DNA from: an uncultured Clostridia bacterium
GTDB lineage: Bacteria; Bacillota; Clostridia; TANB77; CAG-508
Assembly: GCA_934178475.1 (NCBI GenBank)
Contig: CAKPQH010000002.1
Span: 62,001-126,000, forward strand
Direction: 5' to 3'
Length of the DNA: 64,000 bases
Below the pieces are notes generated by a model. It was not told the DNA's origin, did not search any database, and saw only the letters and a program-made list of their open reading frames with translations. Within the stretch, counting starts at the first letter, position 1, and every line of letters begins with the position of its first letter. A program made the position numbers and the translations under genes. Below are positions 28,084 through 37,158 of the stretch, one piece after another.

Positions 28084-29526
28084 ATGTCAAGAGAAGATTA
28101 TGAAGCAGTAATAGGATTAGAAGTGCATGCAGAGCTTTCAACAAAAACCAAAATCTTTTGTTCATGCCCAACTACATTTGGAGCAGCACCTAATACTCAT
28201 GTATGCCCAATATGTATGGCAATGCCTGGAACACTTCCAGTTTTAAATGAAAAAGTTGTAGAATATGCTGTAAAAGCAGGATTAGCTACTAATTGTGAAA
28301 TATCAAAAGATAGTAAAAATGATAGAAAAAATTATTATTATCCTGATTTACCAAAATCATATCAAATTTCACAATATGATAAACCTTTATGCAATCATGG
28401 ATACATAGAGATTGATGACGAAAATGGAAATAAAAAGAAAGTTAGAATTTTAAGAATCCATATTGAAGAAGATGCTGGAAAATTAAATCACGATGAATTT
28501 GGTGGAGGTAGTTTAGTAGATTTAAACAGAGCTGGAGTACCACTTATTGAAATAGTTTCTGAGCCAGATATGTCTAGTGCAGAAGATGTTGACAAATATT
28601 TGAAAAAATTAAAATCAATACTTGAATATATAGAAGTATCAGATTGCAAAATGCAAGAAGGATCTTTTAGAGCAGATGTTAATGTTTCTGTAAAAAAGAA
28701 ATCAGATAGTAAATTAGGAACTCGTACTGAAATGAAAAATATGAACTCATTTAGAAGTATTACAAGAGGTATTGAATATGAAATAGATAGACAGATTGAT
28801 TTATTAGAAGATGGTGGAGAAGTAACACAAGAAACTTTAAGATGGGATGATGTGTCAGGAAAAACATTTTCTATGAGAGATAAAGAAGATGCACAAGATT
28901 ATAGATATTTCCCGGAGCCTGATTTAGTTGCAATAAAATTATCAGATGAGTATATAAAAAATGTTAAAAATAATTTGCCTGAACTTCCGGAAACAAGATA
29001 TGATAGATATATAAAAGAATATAATATGTCTGAAAAAGATGCAGGAATAATAGTTGCTTCTAAATATTTATCAGATTTATTTGAAAAAGCATCTAAGATT
29101 TGTAATAATCATAAAGCTGTTAGCAATTGGATTATTTCAGATATATCAAGAATATTAAATGAAAAGGAAATAGAACCAAATGAAATTCCTTTTACAGCAG
29201 AAGAACTTGCCAAATTAGTAATTCTTATAGATAAAGGAACAATAAGTTCTAGTATTGGTAAAAAAGTAATACAAGAGTTATTTGAAAATCCTAGAGATCC
29301 AGAAGATATTATAAAGGAAAAAGGTTGGATACAAATTTCTGATGAGGGAGCTATAAAAGAAGTAGTTATGCAGGTATTAGAAGCAAATCCACAATCAATA
29401 GCTGATTATAAAGCAGGAAAAGATAGAGCATTAGGATTCTTAGTTGGCCAAGCAATGAAACAAACTAAAGGTAAAGCAAATCCTCAGTTATTAAATAAAA
29501 TGTTTTTAGAAGAACTTAAAAAATAA
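28084..29526 (+). CDS. gatB: Asp-tRNA(Asn)/Glu-tRNA(Gln) amidotransferase subunit B
   Basis: GatB binds the mischarged tRNA, phosphorylates its Asp or Glu side chain with ATP and completes amidation with ammonia channelled from GatA. The N-terminal VIGLEVHAELSTKTKIFC segment, the zinc-site cysteines in FCSCP and CPICMAMPG, and the magnesium-binding region with HIEEDAGK are present. The helical and YqeY-like tail domains bring it to a full 480 residues. It closes the aspS-gatCAB operon and is followed by a terminator. Confidence 0.97.
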   Translation: MSREDYEAVIGLEVHAELSTKTKIFCSCPTTFGAAPNTHVCPICMAMPGTLPVLNEKVVEYAVKAGLATNCEISKDSKNDRKNYYYPDLPKSYQISQYDKPLCNHGYIEIDDENGNKKKVRILRIHIEEDAGKLNHDEFGGGSLVDLNRAGVPLIEIVSEPDMSSAEDVDKYLKKLKSILEYIEVSDCKMQEGSFRADVNVSVKKKSDSKLGTRTEMKNMNSFRSITRGIEYEIDRQIDLLEDGGEVTQETLRWDDVSGKTFSMRDKEDAQDYRYFPEPDLVAIKLSDEYIKNVKNNLPELPETRYDRYIKEYNMSEKDAGIIVASKYLSDLFEKASKICNNHKAVSNWIISDISRILNEKEIEPNEIPFTAEELAKLVILIDKGTISSSIGKKVIQELFENPRDPEDIIKEKGWIQISDEGAIKEVVMQVLEANPQSIADYKAGKDRALGFLVGQAMKQTKGKANPQLLNKMFLEELKK

Positions 29527-29533
29527 ACTAAAA

Positions 29534-29578
29534 AATAGATAGATTATATACATTAAGTATATGTTCTATCTATTTTTG
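29534..29578 (+). terminator. Rho-independent terminator after gatB
   Basis: AATAGATAG pairs with CTATCTATT and an inner ATATAC with GTATAT, followed by TTTTT. The small gene on the other strand ends next to it. Confidence 0.85.
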
Positions 29579-29583
29579 CATAT

Positions 29584-29847
29584 TTATATATCTCTATGTT
29601 TTATGCCGTCAACAACAATTCCACATATAATAAATTCTATCGCAAAATAAAGAGTAGATTTAATGGATAAAATTCCTATTTTATATAATAAAAGACTATG
29701 TAAAAATGTTAGATTAAATAAGAGAACAAATGAAAAGATTACTAATAAGAGAAGAGAGATTCTCAACCCAAATTTCATTATTTTTATATCTATTTTTTCT
29801 AAATTTATAAATATATTTTTTATTTTTTTAGCTAAACAATTAATCAT
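29584..29847 (-). CDS. Small two-helix membrane protein
   Basis: This 87-residue protein is very hydrophobic, with two membrane helices (around residues 28-50 and 60-80) and a short basic N-terminus. A strong GGAGG site lies eight bases before the ATG, and the upstream region holds operator-like repeats, so it is a real, regulated gene and not a shadow. I do not recognise the family. It is divergent from galE. The small ORF on the opposite strand at 29663-29908 has no ribosome binding site and is discounted. Confidence 0.7.
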   Translation of the reverse strand: MINCLAKKIKNIFINLEKIDIKIMKFGLRISLLLLVIFSFVLLFNLTFLHSLLLYKIGILSIKSTLYFAIEFIICGIVVDGIKHRDI

Positions 29848-29871
29848 ATATTACCTCCAAATGGTTATAAA

Positions 29872-29921
29872 TGTTTACATAATTATAATAACATGTAAAC
29901 AAAGTTAAATCAAAGTTAAAT
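29872..29921 (-). promoter_or_regulatory. Operator-like inverted and direct repeats between divergent genes
   Basis: TGTTTACAT (29872-29880) and ATGTAAACA (29893-29901) form a perfect 9-base inverted repeat that encloses a TATAAT box on the minus strand. Directly upstream are two copies of AAAGTTAAAT (29901-29910 and 29912-29921) with an 11-base period, as seen for response regulators that bind one face of the helix. Confidence 0.5.
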
Positions 29922-30010
29922 TCTTGAAAATATGAAAGAAATTAGCAAAAAAACTTGAATATTAAGGAGTATATATGATAGAATATGAAAGAAAAATAGG
30001 AGGTAGAAAT

Positions 30011-31015
30011 ATGTCAATATTAGTTACCGGTGGAGCCGGATTTATAGGAAGCCATACGGCTGTTGAATTGTTAAATGCAGGTAAAGAAATAATTATTTTA
30101 GATGATTTTTCTAATAGTAAACCAGAAGTATTAGATAAAATAAGAAAAATAACAGGAAAAGATTTTAAATTTTATGAAATAAATTATTTAGATAGAGAAA
30201 AATTAGAAAAGGTTTTTGAAGAAAATAATATAGATGCAGTAATGAATTTTGCAGGATTTAAAGCTGTTGGTGAATCAGTAAGAGAACCTTTAATGTATTA
30301 TAGAAATAATATATCAGGTGCAGTTACTTTATTAGAAGTTATGCAAAAATATAATGTAAAAAAATTTGTGTTTAGTTCATCAGCAACTGTTTATGGGGAT
30401 CCAGAAATCATTCCTATAACAGAGGATTGTAAAGTTGGAGGAACTACAAATCCTTATGGTACAACAAAATTATTTATTGAAAGAATATTAGAGGATTTAT
30501 ATAAATCTGATAATTCTTGGGATATTTGTATTTTAAGATATTTCAATCCAGTTGGAGCACATGAAAGCGGATTAATTGGTGAAGAACCTCAAGGAATTCC
30601 AAACAACTTAATGCCTTATGTTGCTAGAGTTGCAGCAGGTACTTTGAAAGAATTATCAGTATTTGGAAATGATTACCCTACACATGATGGAACAGGTGTA
30701 AGAGATTATATACATGTAGTAGATTTAGCTAAAGGTCATGTTAAGGCAATGGAAAAATTAGATAAAGAAGGACATGGACTTTACATCTATAATTTGGGTA
30801 CAGGAACAGGATATAGCGTTTTAGATATGGTAAAAGCATTTGAAGATTCAACAGGAAAAAATGTGCCTTATAAAATAGCACCAAGAAGAGATGGAGATAT
30901 TGCTACTTGTTATGCAGATCCTAAAAAAGCTAAAGAAGAATTAGGATGGGTAGCTGAAAAGACTCTTGATGATATGTGTAAAGATTCATGGCATTATATT
31001 GAAAAAAATAATTAA
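30011..31015 (+). CDS. galE: UDP-glucose 4-epimerase
   Basis: GalE interconverts UDP-glucose and UDP-galactose, supplying galactose (or N-acetylgalactosamine) for the glycan genes that follow. It is a 334-residue short-chain dehydrogenase/reductase with the NAD motif [10 protein letters not shown] at the N-terminus and the catalytic Ser-Tyr-Lys set with Tyr149 and Lys153 (NPYGTTK). An in-frame ATG at 29975 has its own AAGGAG site and could add 12 residues, but the AGGAGG site before 30011 and the normal family start (MSILVTGG) favour the later ATG. It leads the 13 kb glycan cluster. Confidence 0.95.
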   Translation: MSILVTGGAGFIGSHTAVELLNAGKEIIILDDFSNSKPEVLDKIRKITGKDFKFYEINYLDREKLEKVFEENNIDAVMNFAGFKAVGESVREPLMYYRNNISGAVTLLEVMQKYNVKKFVFSSSATVYGDPEIIPITEDCKVGGTTNPYGTTKLFIERILEDLYKSDNSWDICILRYFNPVGAHESGLIGEEPQGIPNNLMPYVARVAAGTLKELSVFGNDYPTHDGTGVRDYIHVVDLAKGHVKAMEKLDKEGHGLYIYNLGTGTGYSVLDMVKAFEDSTGKNVPYKIAPRRDGDIATCYADPKKAKEELGWVAEKTLDDMCKDSWHYIEKNN

Positions 31016-31026
31016 TAGAGGGATAT

Positions 31027-32112
31027 ATGGAAAAGAAAAAAATTTTATTTACAGCAAATGATTTAAGAATTGGTGGAATAGAAAAAGCATTAGTAACTTT
31101 ACTTAATTATTTAATAGAAGAAAATTATGATATAACACTTGTACTAGAAAGAAAAAAAGGAGAACTTTTAAAGAAGTTAGATTACAGAATAAAGGTTGAA
31201 GAATATACACCAAGTGATAATAAAATAATAATATTTAGAAAATTTATTAACTTTATAAAGAGATTAATTGCTATAAATAAGTATAAAAATAAATTTGATA
31301 CGTCTGTTTCTTTTGCTACATATAGTTTACCAGGATCTTTTATTGCAAGAACAGCATCTAGAAATTCTATTCTATGGGGACATGCAAATTATCTGGATTT
31401 ATTTCAAGGAGATAGAGATGAAACACAAAGATTTTTTGAAAAATTAGGATATAATGAATTCAAAAAAGTTGTTTTTGTATCAAAAGAAGGAAGAAATACA
31501 TTTATAGATTTATTTCCTAAAATGAAAGAAAAGACTTTTAATTGCAATAATTTAATTGATGCAGATGAAATAGAAAGACTTTCTAAAGAAAAAATAGATA
31601 TAAAAAAAGAAGAAATATATACTTTTTTAAATGTTGGAAGACATGATGAAAGACAAAAAAAGCTCTCAAGAATAATAAGAGCTGCAGAAAAACTAAAAAA
31701 AGAAAATTATAAATTTAGAATATTATTTGTTGGAGATGGACAAGATACAAATTTTTACAAAGAATTAGTGAATGAATCAGACTTAAAAAAAGAAATCTTG
31801 TTTTTGGGAAGAAAAGAGAATCCATATCCTTATTTCAATATTTCAGATTGTATAATTCTTTCATCAGATTATGAAGGATATCCAGTTGTGTTTTTAGAAA
31901 GTTTTATTTTGAAGCGACCAATAATTACTACTAATGTATCTGATTTTGATGAAGTACAATGTGGGAGAGGTATAGTTTGCGATAAATCTATAAATGGTAT
32001 TTATAATTCAATGAAAAAGATGATTAGCGAAGGATATAAATTAGAAAATAGGTTTGAGCAAGAAGAGTATAACAAAGAAATAAAAATTAAGATAAAAAAA
32101 ATATTAGAATAA
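31027..32112 (+). CDS. Family 4 glycosyltransferase
   Basis: The 361-residue protein has a GT-B fold pattern. The N-terminal half begins with KILFTANDLRIGGIEKALVTLL, including the glycine-rich loop of GT4 enzymes. The C-terminal half has NVGRHDERQKKLSRIIRAA and the nucleotide-sugar motif SSDYEGYPVVFLESF, with the two glutamates of the EX7E motif. It probably adds a sugar to a lipid-linked glycan on the cytoplasmic face. It is 11 bases after galE and 19 bases before the ABC exporter genes, in one operon. Donor and acceptor are unknown. Confidence 0.88.
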   Translation: MEKKKILFTANDLRIGGIEKALVTLLNYLIEENYDITLVLERKKGELLKKLDYRIKVEEYTPSDNKIIIFRKFINFIKRLIAINKYKNKFDTSVSFATYSLPGSFIARTASRNSILWGHANYLDLFQGDRDETQRFFEKLGYNEFKKVVFVSKEGRNTFIDLFPKMKEKTFNCNNLIDADEIERLSKEKIDIKKEEIYTFLNVGRHDERQKKLSRIIRAAEKLKKENYKFRILFVGDGQDTNFYKELVNESDLKKEILFLGRKENPYPYFNISDCIILSSDYEGYPVVFLESFILKRPIITTNVSDFDEVQCGRGIVCDKSINGIYNSMKKMISEGYKLENRFEQEEYNKEIKIKIKKILE

Positions 32113-32131
32113 ATAATGAAAGGATTTAAAA

Positions 32132-32878
32132 ATGGGCAAGGAAAAAGAGGAATATAAAATTATCGTAGATAATGTATACAAAAGTTTCAATGTTTATTTG
32201 GACAGAGCTAATACGATAAAAGAAAGATTATTATTTTTGTTTTCAAGAAATAAAAAAGAAAAAAGAGAAGTGTTGAAAGGAATTAATCTAAAAATAAAAA
32301 AAGGTGAAGTTGTAGCATTGATAGGAACAAATGGAAGTGGAAAGTCTACGTTATTAAAATTAATGACAAAGATTATTTATCCTAATAAAGGAAAAATTGA
32401 GACATATGGAAAATTGACTTCACTATTAGAATTAGGTGCTGGATTTCATCAGGATTTTTCAGGAAGGGAAAATATTTATTTTAATGCATCAATATTTGGC
32501 TTAACAAAGAAAGAAATAGATAATAGAATTGAAGACATAATTAAATTTTCTGAACTTGAAGAATTTATAGATAATCCTGTAAGAACATATTCTTCAGGAA
32601 TGTTTATGAGGTTAGCTTTCGCAGTTGCTATAAATGTTGATGCAGAGATTCTTCTAATAGATGAAATTTTATCTGTTGGAGATGAACATTTTCAAAATAA
32701 GTGTTTTGATAAAATGAGAGAGTTAAAAGCACAAGGAAAAACAATGGTTTTTGTAACACATAGTATGGGAACTGTAAAGTCATTATGTGATAGAGCAGTT
32801 TGGCTATATAATGGAGAAATAAAAATGGATGGAGATACAACAGAAGTAGTAGACGCATATTTAGAGGCAACAAAATAA
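32132..32878 (+). CDS. Polysaccharide/teichoic acid ABC exporter, ATP-binding subunit (TagH/Wzt type)
   Basis: The 248-residue ATPase has Walker A GTNGSGKST at 65-73, the signature YSSGMFMRLAFAVA, Walker B ILLIDEIL and the switch histidine in FVTHSMG. The residues after Walker A (GRENIYFNASIFGL) and the short length identify the TagH/Wzt/RfbE subgroup that powers export of finished lipid-linked glycans. It lacks the C-terminal glycan-binding extension of long Wzt proteins, so export probably does not depend on recognition of a chain-end cap. It is paired with the permease gene 14 bases downstream. Confidence 0.92.
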   Translation: MGKEKEEYKIIVDNVYKSFNVYLDRANTIKERLLFLFSRNKKEKREVLKGINLKIKKGEVVALIGTNGSGKSTLLKLMTKIIYPNKGKIETYGKLTSLLELGAGFHQDFSGRENIYFNASIFGLTKKEIDNRIEDIIKFSELEEFIDNPVRTYSSGMFMRLAFAVAINVDAEILLIDEILSVGDEHFQNKCFDKMRELKAQGKTMVFVTHSMGTVKSLCDRAVWLYNGEIKMDGDTTEVVDAYLEATK

Positions 32879-32892
32879 GGGAGGAAAGGAAA

Positions 32893-33666
32893 ATGAACGT
32901 ATTTAAAAATATATATAATTATAGAGAGTTACTGAAAAATAATGTAAAAAAAGAGATTAGAGGAAAATATAAAAATTCATTTTTAGGAGTTTTATGGTCA
33001 TTTCTAAACCCATTGCTACAGATTGTTGTCTATTCTATAATTTTTCAGTTAATATTAAAAAATCCTCAAGAAAATTATACAATATTTGTTTGTTGTGGAC
33101 TAATTCCTTGGACTTTTTTCGCAACAGCAGTAAATAGAACAAGTACAGCTTTAGTTGATAATGGAGGAATAATAAAAAAAGTATATTTTCCTAGGGAAAT
33201 TTTACCTATATCAGTAGTTACCAGTGAAGCAGTAAATTTTTTGATATCTACAATAATAATATTAATTTTTGTAATATTTGGAGGAATAGGAATTTCTAAG
33301 TATATTTTATTTTATCCATTAATTTTAATAACACAATACATATTACTAATTGGAATATCATTGATTGTATCATCCATAACAGTATATTTTAGAGACTTAC
33401 AGCATTTGATAGGAGTTGCAATTCAGTTATTATTTTATGCAGCTCCAGTAGTATATTCAGCTAAAAATATACCAGCAGGATATGACTGGATTTTGAATTT
33501 TAACCCTATGACATATGTAATAAATGCTTATAGAGATATTTTTTATAATCAAAGTATGATTGATATTAAATCAGTGTGCATATTATTGGTAATTTCAATA
33601 GTTTTCTGTATAATAGGATATATGATATTTAATAAATTACAAAAAGGAGTTGCTGAGCAATTATAA
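32893..33666 (+). CDS. Polysaccharide/teichoic acid ABC exporter, permease subunit (TagG/Wzm type)
   Basis: This 257-residue ABC-2 type permease has six predicted membrane helices. Family marks include the N-terminal amphipathic KKEIRGKYKNSFLGVLWSFLNPL and the later FRDLQHLIGVAIQLLFYAAPVVYS. Together with the preceding ATPase it should flip an undecaprenyl-linked polymer across the membrane in Wzm/Wzt fashion. A GGGAGG site lies in the 14-base gap. No separate polymerase or flippase (Wzy/Wzx) was seen in the cluster, in line with the ABC-dependent route. Confidence 0.92.
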   Translation: MNVFKNIYNYRELLKNNVKKEIRGKYKNSFLGVLWSFLNPLLQIVVYSIIFQLILKNPQENYTIFVCCGLIPWTFFATAVNRTSTALVDNGGIIKKVYFPREILPISVVTSEAVNFLISTIIILIFVIFGGIGISKYILFYPLILITQYILLIGISLIVSSITVYFRDLQHLIGVAIQLLFYAAPVVYSAKNIPAGYDWILNFNPMTYVINAYRDIFYNQSMIDIKSVCILLVISIVFCIIGYMIFNKLQKGVAEQL

Positions 33667-33684
33667 ATTTGAAAGGAGTTATCT

Positions 33685-35934
33685 ATGAATTTTGATTATT
33701 CATTAGAGCCTGGTAGATATTTAAAAAATAGAGATATTGAATTGAATTGTGATAAAGTTCAAATTTCAATAATAACTCCATTTTTTAATACAAAAAGAGA
33801 GGTTTTTGAGTATACTATAAAATCTGTATTGAATCAAACATATCCATATTTTGAGTGGATAATTGTTGATGACGGATCAACATCAAAAGATGCGAAAGAG
33901 ACGTTAGAATATGTTGCTAGTATGGACAAAAGAATAAAAGTATTTCATAAACAAAATTCAGGATTGGCACAAACTAGAGATTATGGGGCAAAAAAAGCAA
34001 ATATTAATTCGAAATATTTAGTTTTCCTAGATGATGATGATGAAATTGTAGATACTTTTTTAGAATGTGCATATTGGACTTTAGAAACCAATACAGATGC
34101 TAGTTGGGCATACTCAGATTCATTGGGATTTGGCGAAAGAGAATATTTATGGAGAATGTGGTATTATCCTTTAAAAGAGAAACAAGAAAACCAGTTAATT
34201 GCTTTAGCTATGATAAGAAAAAAAGATTATTTACTTGTTGGTGGATATGAAATAAAAGAGAAAAGTGTTTATGAGGATTGGAACTTTTGGCTAAAATTAA
34301 TAAAAGCAGGGAAATATCCAATAAGAATGAATTTTGTTGCAATGTGGTATAGAAGAAAAAAGAAAAGTGAAAGTGAACTTGAAAGGGCTAATTCTAATAA
34401 AGAAAAAGCAATGAAATATATTAGAAGTACATCAAAAGATATTGTTGATGTAAAAGAAGGAATACAATATCCTAGAGTTGATGAAAAAGTTGATGAACTA
34501 GAGGAAAAAGTAGATGAAATTTTGGTTCCAAAAACTTCAAAAAACGAAAAAATTAAAATTCTAATGATTATACCATGGATGGAAAATGGTGGCGCAGATA
34601 AATTCAATTATGAGTTAATAAAAAGATTAAATAAAAACAAGTATGAATTTATTGTTGTAAGCACACTACCAAGCACGAATGAAAAAAGACAGAAATTTGA
34701 GGAAGTAGCAACAGTTTATGATTTAACAACATTTTTAGATAAAAAATATTGGATAAGTTTTATAAATTATCTAATCGAAAAAAATAGAATTAATATTATT
34801 TTTAATACAAATAGTAAAGCTGGATATAATTTTTTACCATATTTAAAATCAAAATACAAAGATATTAAAATTATAGATTATATACATATGGAAGAAATCA
34901 GTGCTATTGATGGGGATTTTGTAAAGGAAAGTAGCAAATTTGATTCTTTTATAGATAAAACTTTGACTTGCAATGATGAAACTAAAAATATACTGATAAA
35001 CAAATTCAATAAAGAAGAAGTAGAAAGAGTATATATTGGTGTGGATGAAAATGAGTTTAATCCAATGAATTATAATAAATACAATGTTGCAGAAGAACTA
35101 GGATTGAATATAAAAGATAAGAAAGTAATAGGATATATTTGCCGAATTACACATCAAAAAAGACCAGAGTTATTTTTGAAAATTATAAAAAAATTAAATA
35201 AAAAAAGAAATGATCTTTTATTCATTGTTGCAGGCGAAGGAGAATTGCTAGAAAAAATAAAGAGAAAGGCTAAAAAAGTAGGAATAAAAAATATAGTTTT
35301 TCTTGGATGGATAGAAGAAATACAAAAAGTTCTATCATTATGTGATGTTACGGTTAATTGCTCTATAAAGGAAGGAATAGCATTAGCATCATATGAATCA
35401 TTGGCAATGGATGTGCCTGTTGTTTCAGCGAATGTTGGAGGACAAAAAGAATTAATTGACAAAAATGTGGGGATACTTATTGATTGTAATATGAAAGAAG
35501 ATTATAAAAGCATAAAAATATCAAAAAAAGAAGTTAATTTGTATGCAAAAGCAATAGAAAATATCCTACACAATAAAGATAAATACAAAAGTATTTGTAG
35601 AGAAAAAATATTAAATAAATTTACTTTGGATAGAATGATAAATAATATGGATAAAATTTTTGGAGATATCATAAAAATAGATTTAAAAAGTAGTAGCGTT
35701 TATACTTATGAAGAAAAAAACATTATAAATTTCTTTAATTCTAATAAAAATGAGTATGATTATCTTGCTAAGAAGTTTATAAGTGAAAATGTATACCGAG
35801 ATTATAATTTTGAAAAAATAGGAGAGGGATACGAAAAAACATATAGATACAAAATAAAGCATGCAATATATTTATATTTAGGAAAAACAAGAATGTATAA
35901 ATATATTAGACAATTTATAAAAAAACAAAAATAA
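33685..35934 (+). CDS. Two-domain glycosyltransferase, GT2 then GT4
   Basis: This 749-residue fusion has an N-terminal GT-A domain (about 25-250) with IIVDDGSTSKDA, the metal-binding FLDDDDEIVD and a YEDWNFWLKL acceptor-site motif. A short heptad linker (VDEKVDELEEKVDEIL, about 270-285) joins it to a GT-B domain (about 290-680) starting KILMIIPWMENGGADKFNYEL, with GYICRITHQKRPELF and the donor-site KEGIALASYESLAMD. The last 80 residues are basic and may touch the membrane. Two transferases in one chain would add two successive sugars of a repeat. The reverse order (GT4 then GT2) occurs in the gene at 38192. Confidence 0.88.
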   Translation: MNFDYSLEPGRYLKNRDIELNCDKVQISIITPFFNTKREVFEYTIKSVLNQTYPYFEWIIVDDGSTSKDAKETLEYVASMDKRIKVFHKQNSGLAQTRDYGAKKANINSKYLVFLDDDDEIVDTFLECAYWTLETNTDASWAYSDSLGFGEREYLWRMWYYPLKEKQENQLIALAMIRKKDYLLVGGYEIKEKSVYEDWNFWLKLIKAGKYPIRMNFVAMWYRRKKKSESELERANSNKEKAMKYIRSTSKDIVDVKEGIQYPRVDEKVDELEEKVDEILVPKTSKNEKIKILMIIPWMENGGADKFNYELIKRLNKNKYEFIVVSTLPSTNEKRQKFEEVATVYDLTTFLDKKYWISFINYLIEKNRINIIFNTNSKAGYNFLPYLKSKYKDIKIIDYIHMEEISAIDGDFVKESSKFDSFIDKTLTCNDETKNILINKFNKEEVERVYIGVDENEFNPMNYNKYNVAEELGLNIKDKKVIGYICRITHQKRPELFLKIIKKLNKKRNDLLFIVAGEGELLEKIKRKAKKVGIKNIVFLGWIEEIQKVLSLCDVTVNCSIKEGIALASYESLAMDVPVVSANVGGQKELIDKNVGILIDCNMKEDYKSIKISKKEVNLYAKAIENILHNKDKYKSICREKILNKFTLDRMINNMDKIFGDIIKIDLKSSSVYTYEEKNIINFFNSNKNEYDYLAKKFISENVYRDYNFEKIGEGYEKTYRYKIKHAIYLYLGKTRMYKYIRQFIKKQK

Positions 35935-35954
35935 GATTGGAGATTTTATAAGTA

Positions 35955-36890
35955 ATGAAAAAAATATCTGTTGTTGTGCCAATGTATTGTGAAGAAAAGA
36001 TGGTTGACGAATTTTATAAGAAAATAACAGAAATATTAAATGACATTAAAAATTACGAATATGAAATAATATGTGTTAATGATGGTAGCAAAGATAGAAC
36101 ATTAGAATTATTAAAAAATATAGCAGAAAAAGATAAAAAATTAAAAATAATATCTTTTACAAGAAATTTTGGACATCAGAACGCTGTAACTGCTGGTTTA
36201 AAATATATTACCGGAGATTGTGGGATAATAATAGATGCAGACCTGCAGGATCCACCATCTGCAATTGTTGATATGGTAAAACTTTGGGAAGATGGAAATG
36301 ATATAGTATATGGAAAAAGAAAAGTAAGAGAAGGGGAATCAAAATTTAAGATATTAAGTGCAAAAATGTTTTATACAGTATTGAATTCTTTATCAGATAT
36401 AGAAATACCCAGAGATACAGGGGATTTCAGATTAGTTGATAGAAAGGTTATAGATGTAGTGAATGCATTGCCAGAACATAATAAATTTTTAAGAGGATTA
36501 TTTAGTTGGGTTGGATTTGAGCAAAAAGAATATTTATATGAAAGAAAAGAAAGATATGCAGGAACTACAAAATATCCAATAAATAAAATGATAAAACTTG
36601 CATTAGATGGAATAATAGGTTTCTCTACTAAACCATTAAAGATAGTTGGGACTATAGGAATAATATCAATAGTTATTTCAATTATGGTTTTAATATATGC
36701 ATTAATATCATATGCATTTTCTTTAAATAATTTAATGCATGGTTGGACTTCAATTATAGTAACAATAACTTTCTTTAGCGGAGTACAGTTATTATCAATA
36801 TGGATAATGTCAGAGTATATAGAAAGAATTTATGATGAATGTATAGGTAGACCTCAGTATATTGTAAAAGAACTTATAAACATAGAATAA
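35955..36890 (+). CDS. Membrane GT2 glycosyltransferase, GtrB/DPM1-like
   Basis: The 311-residue protein starts with a GT2 domain: VVVPMYCEEKMVDEF, CVNDGSKDRTLELL, the DxD-type IIDADLQDPP and the later RDTGDFRL. It ends with two membrane helices (about 232-255 and 265-290). This plan matches enzymes that move a sugar from a nucleotide donor to undecaprenyl or dolichyl phosphate (GtrB, ArnC, YkoT). It may make a lipid-phosphate sugar used outside the cell for side-chain decoration. A GtrA-type protein is encoded far downstream (47945) and could be its flippase partner, but they are not linked. Confidence 0.88.
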   Translation: MKKISVVVPMYCEEKMVDEFYKKITEILNDIKNYEYEIICVNDGSKDRTLELLKNIAEKDKKLKIISFTRNFGHQNAVTAGLKYITGDCGIIIDADLQDPPSAIVDMVKLWEDGNDIVYGKRKVREGESKFKILSAKMFYTVLNSLSDIEIPRDTGDFRLVDRKVIDVVNALPEHNKFLRGLFSWVGFEQKEYLYERKERYAGTTKYPINKMIKLALDGIIGFSTKPLKIVGTIGIISIVISIMVLIYALISYAFSLNNLMHGWTSIIVTITFFSGVQLLSIWIMSEYIERIYDECIGRPQYIVKELINIE

Positions 36891-36913
36891 AATATTTTAG
36901 GGGATGTATATTT

Positions 36914-37150
36914 ATGGACGATAATGAAGTAATGATAGATGTATTAAAAAAAGAAAATGAATTAATTATAAAAAATTATAAAATGAAATACGAAGGACTT
37001 TTAAAAGAAATTGAAAATCTTAAGATAGAGTTAAAACAACAGATAGAAGAGAAAAATAATATTCAAAAGCAATTGGATAGTATTTTATATTCGAGAAGCT
37101 ATAAGATAACAAGGAAAATAATAGGATTAATAAAAAAGGAAGATAAGTAG
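36914..37150 (+). CDS. Small coiled-coil protein within the glycan operon
   Basis: This 78-residue protein is almost entirely a predicted coiled coil (NELIIKNYKMKYEGLLKEIENL onward) with a short tail ILYSRSYKITRKIIGLIKK. That tail, SRSYKITRxI, is also found at the C-terminus of many glycosyltransferases, where it may bind the membrane or partner enzymes. It has a GGGGATG-type site and a conserved place in the operon direction. It could hold glycosyltransferases together; no enzymatic motif is present. Confidence 0.7.
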   Translation: MDDNEVMIDVLKKENELIIKNYKMKYEGLLKEIENLKIELKQQIEEKNNIQKQLDSILYSRSYKITRKIIGLIKKEDK

Positions 37151-37158
37151 GTAATTTT

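Noticed and set aside
29663..29908. 81-codon ORF on the plus strand opposite the small membrane-protein gene
   Set aside because: It has no ribosome binding site, and the minus-strand ORF has a strong one plus a sensible two-helix product.
36914..37150. The 78-residue ORF as a broken piece of a glycosyltransferase
   Set aside because: It has its own ribosome binding site, stop codon and a complete coiled-coil pattern, and neighbouring frames do not extend it.
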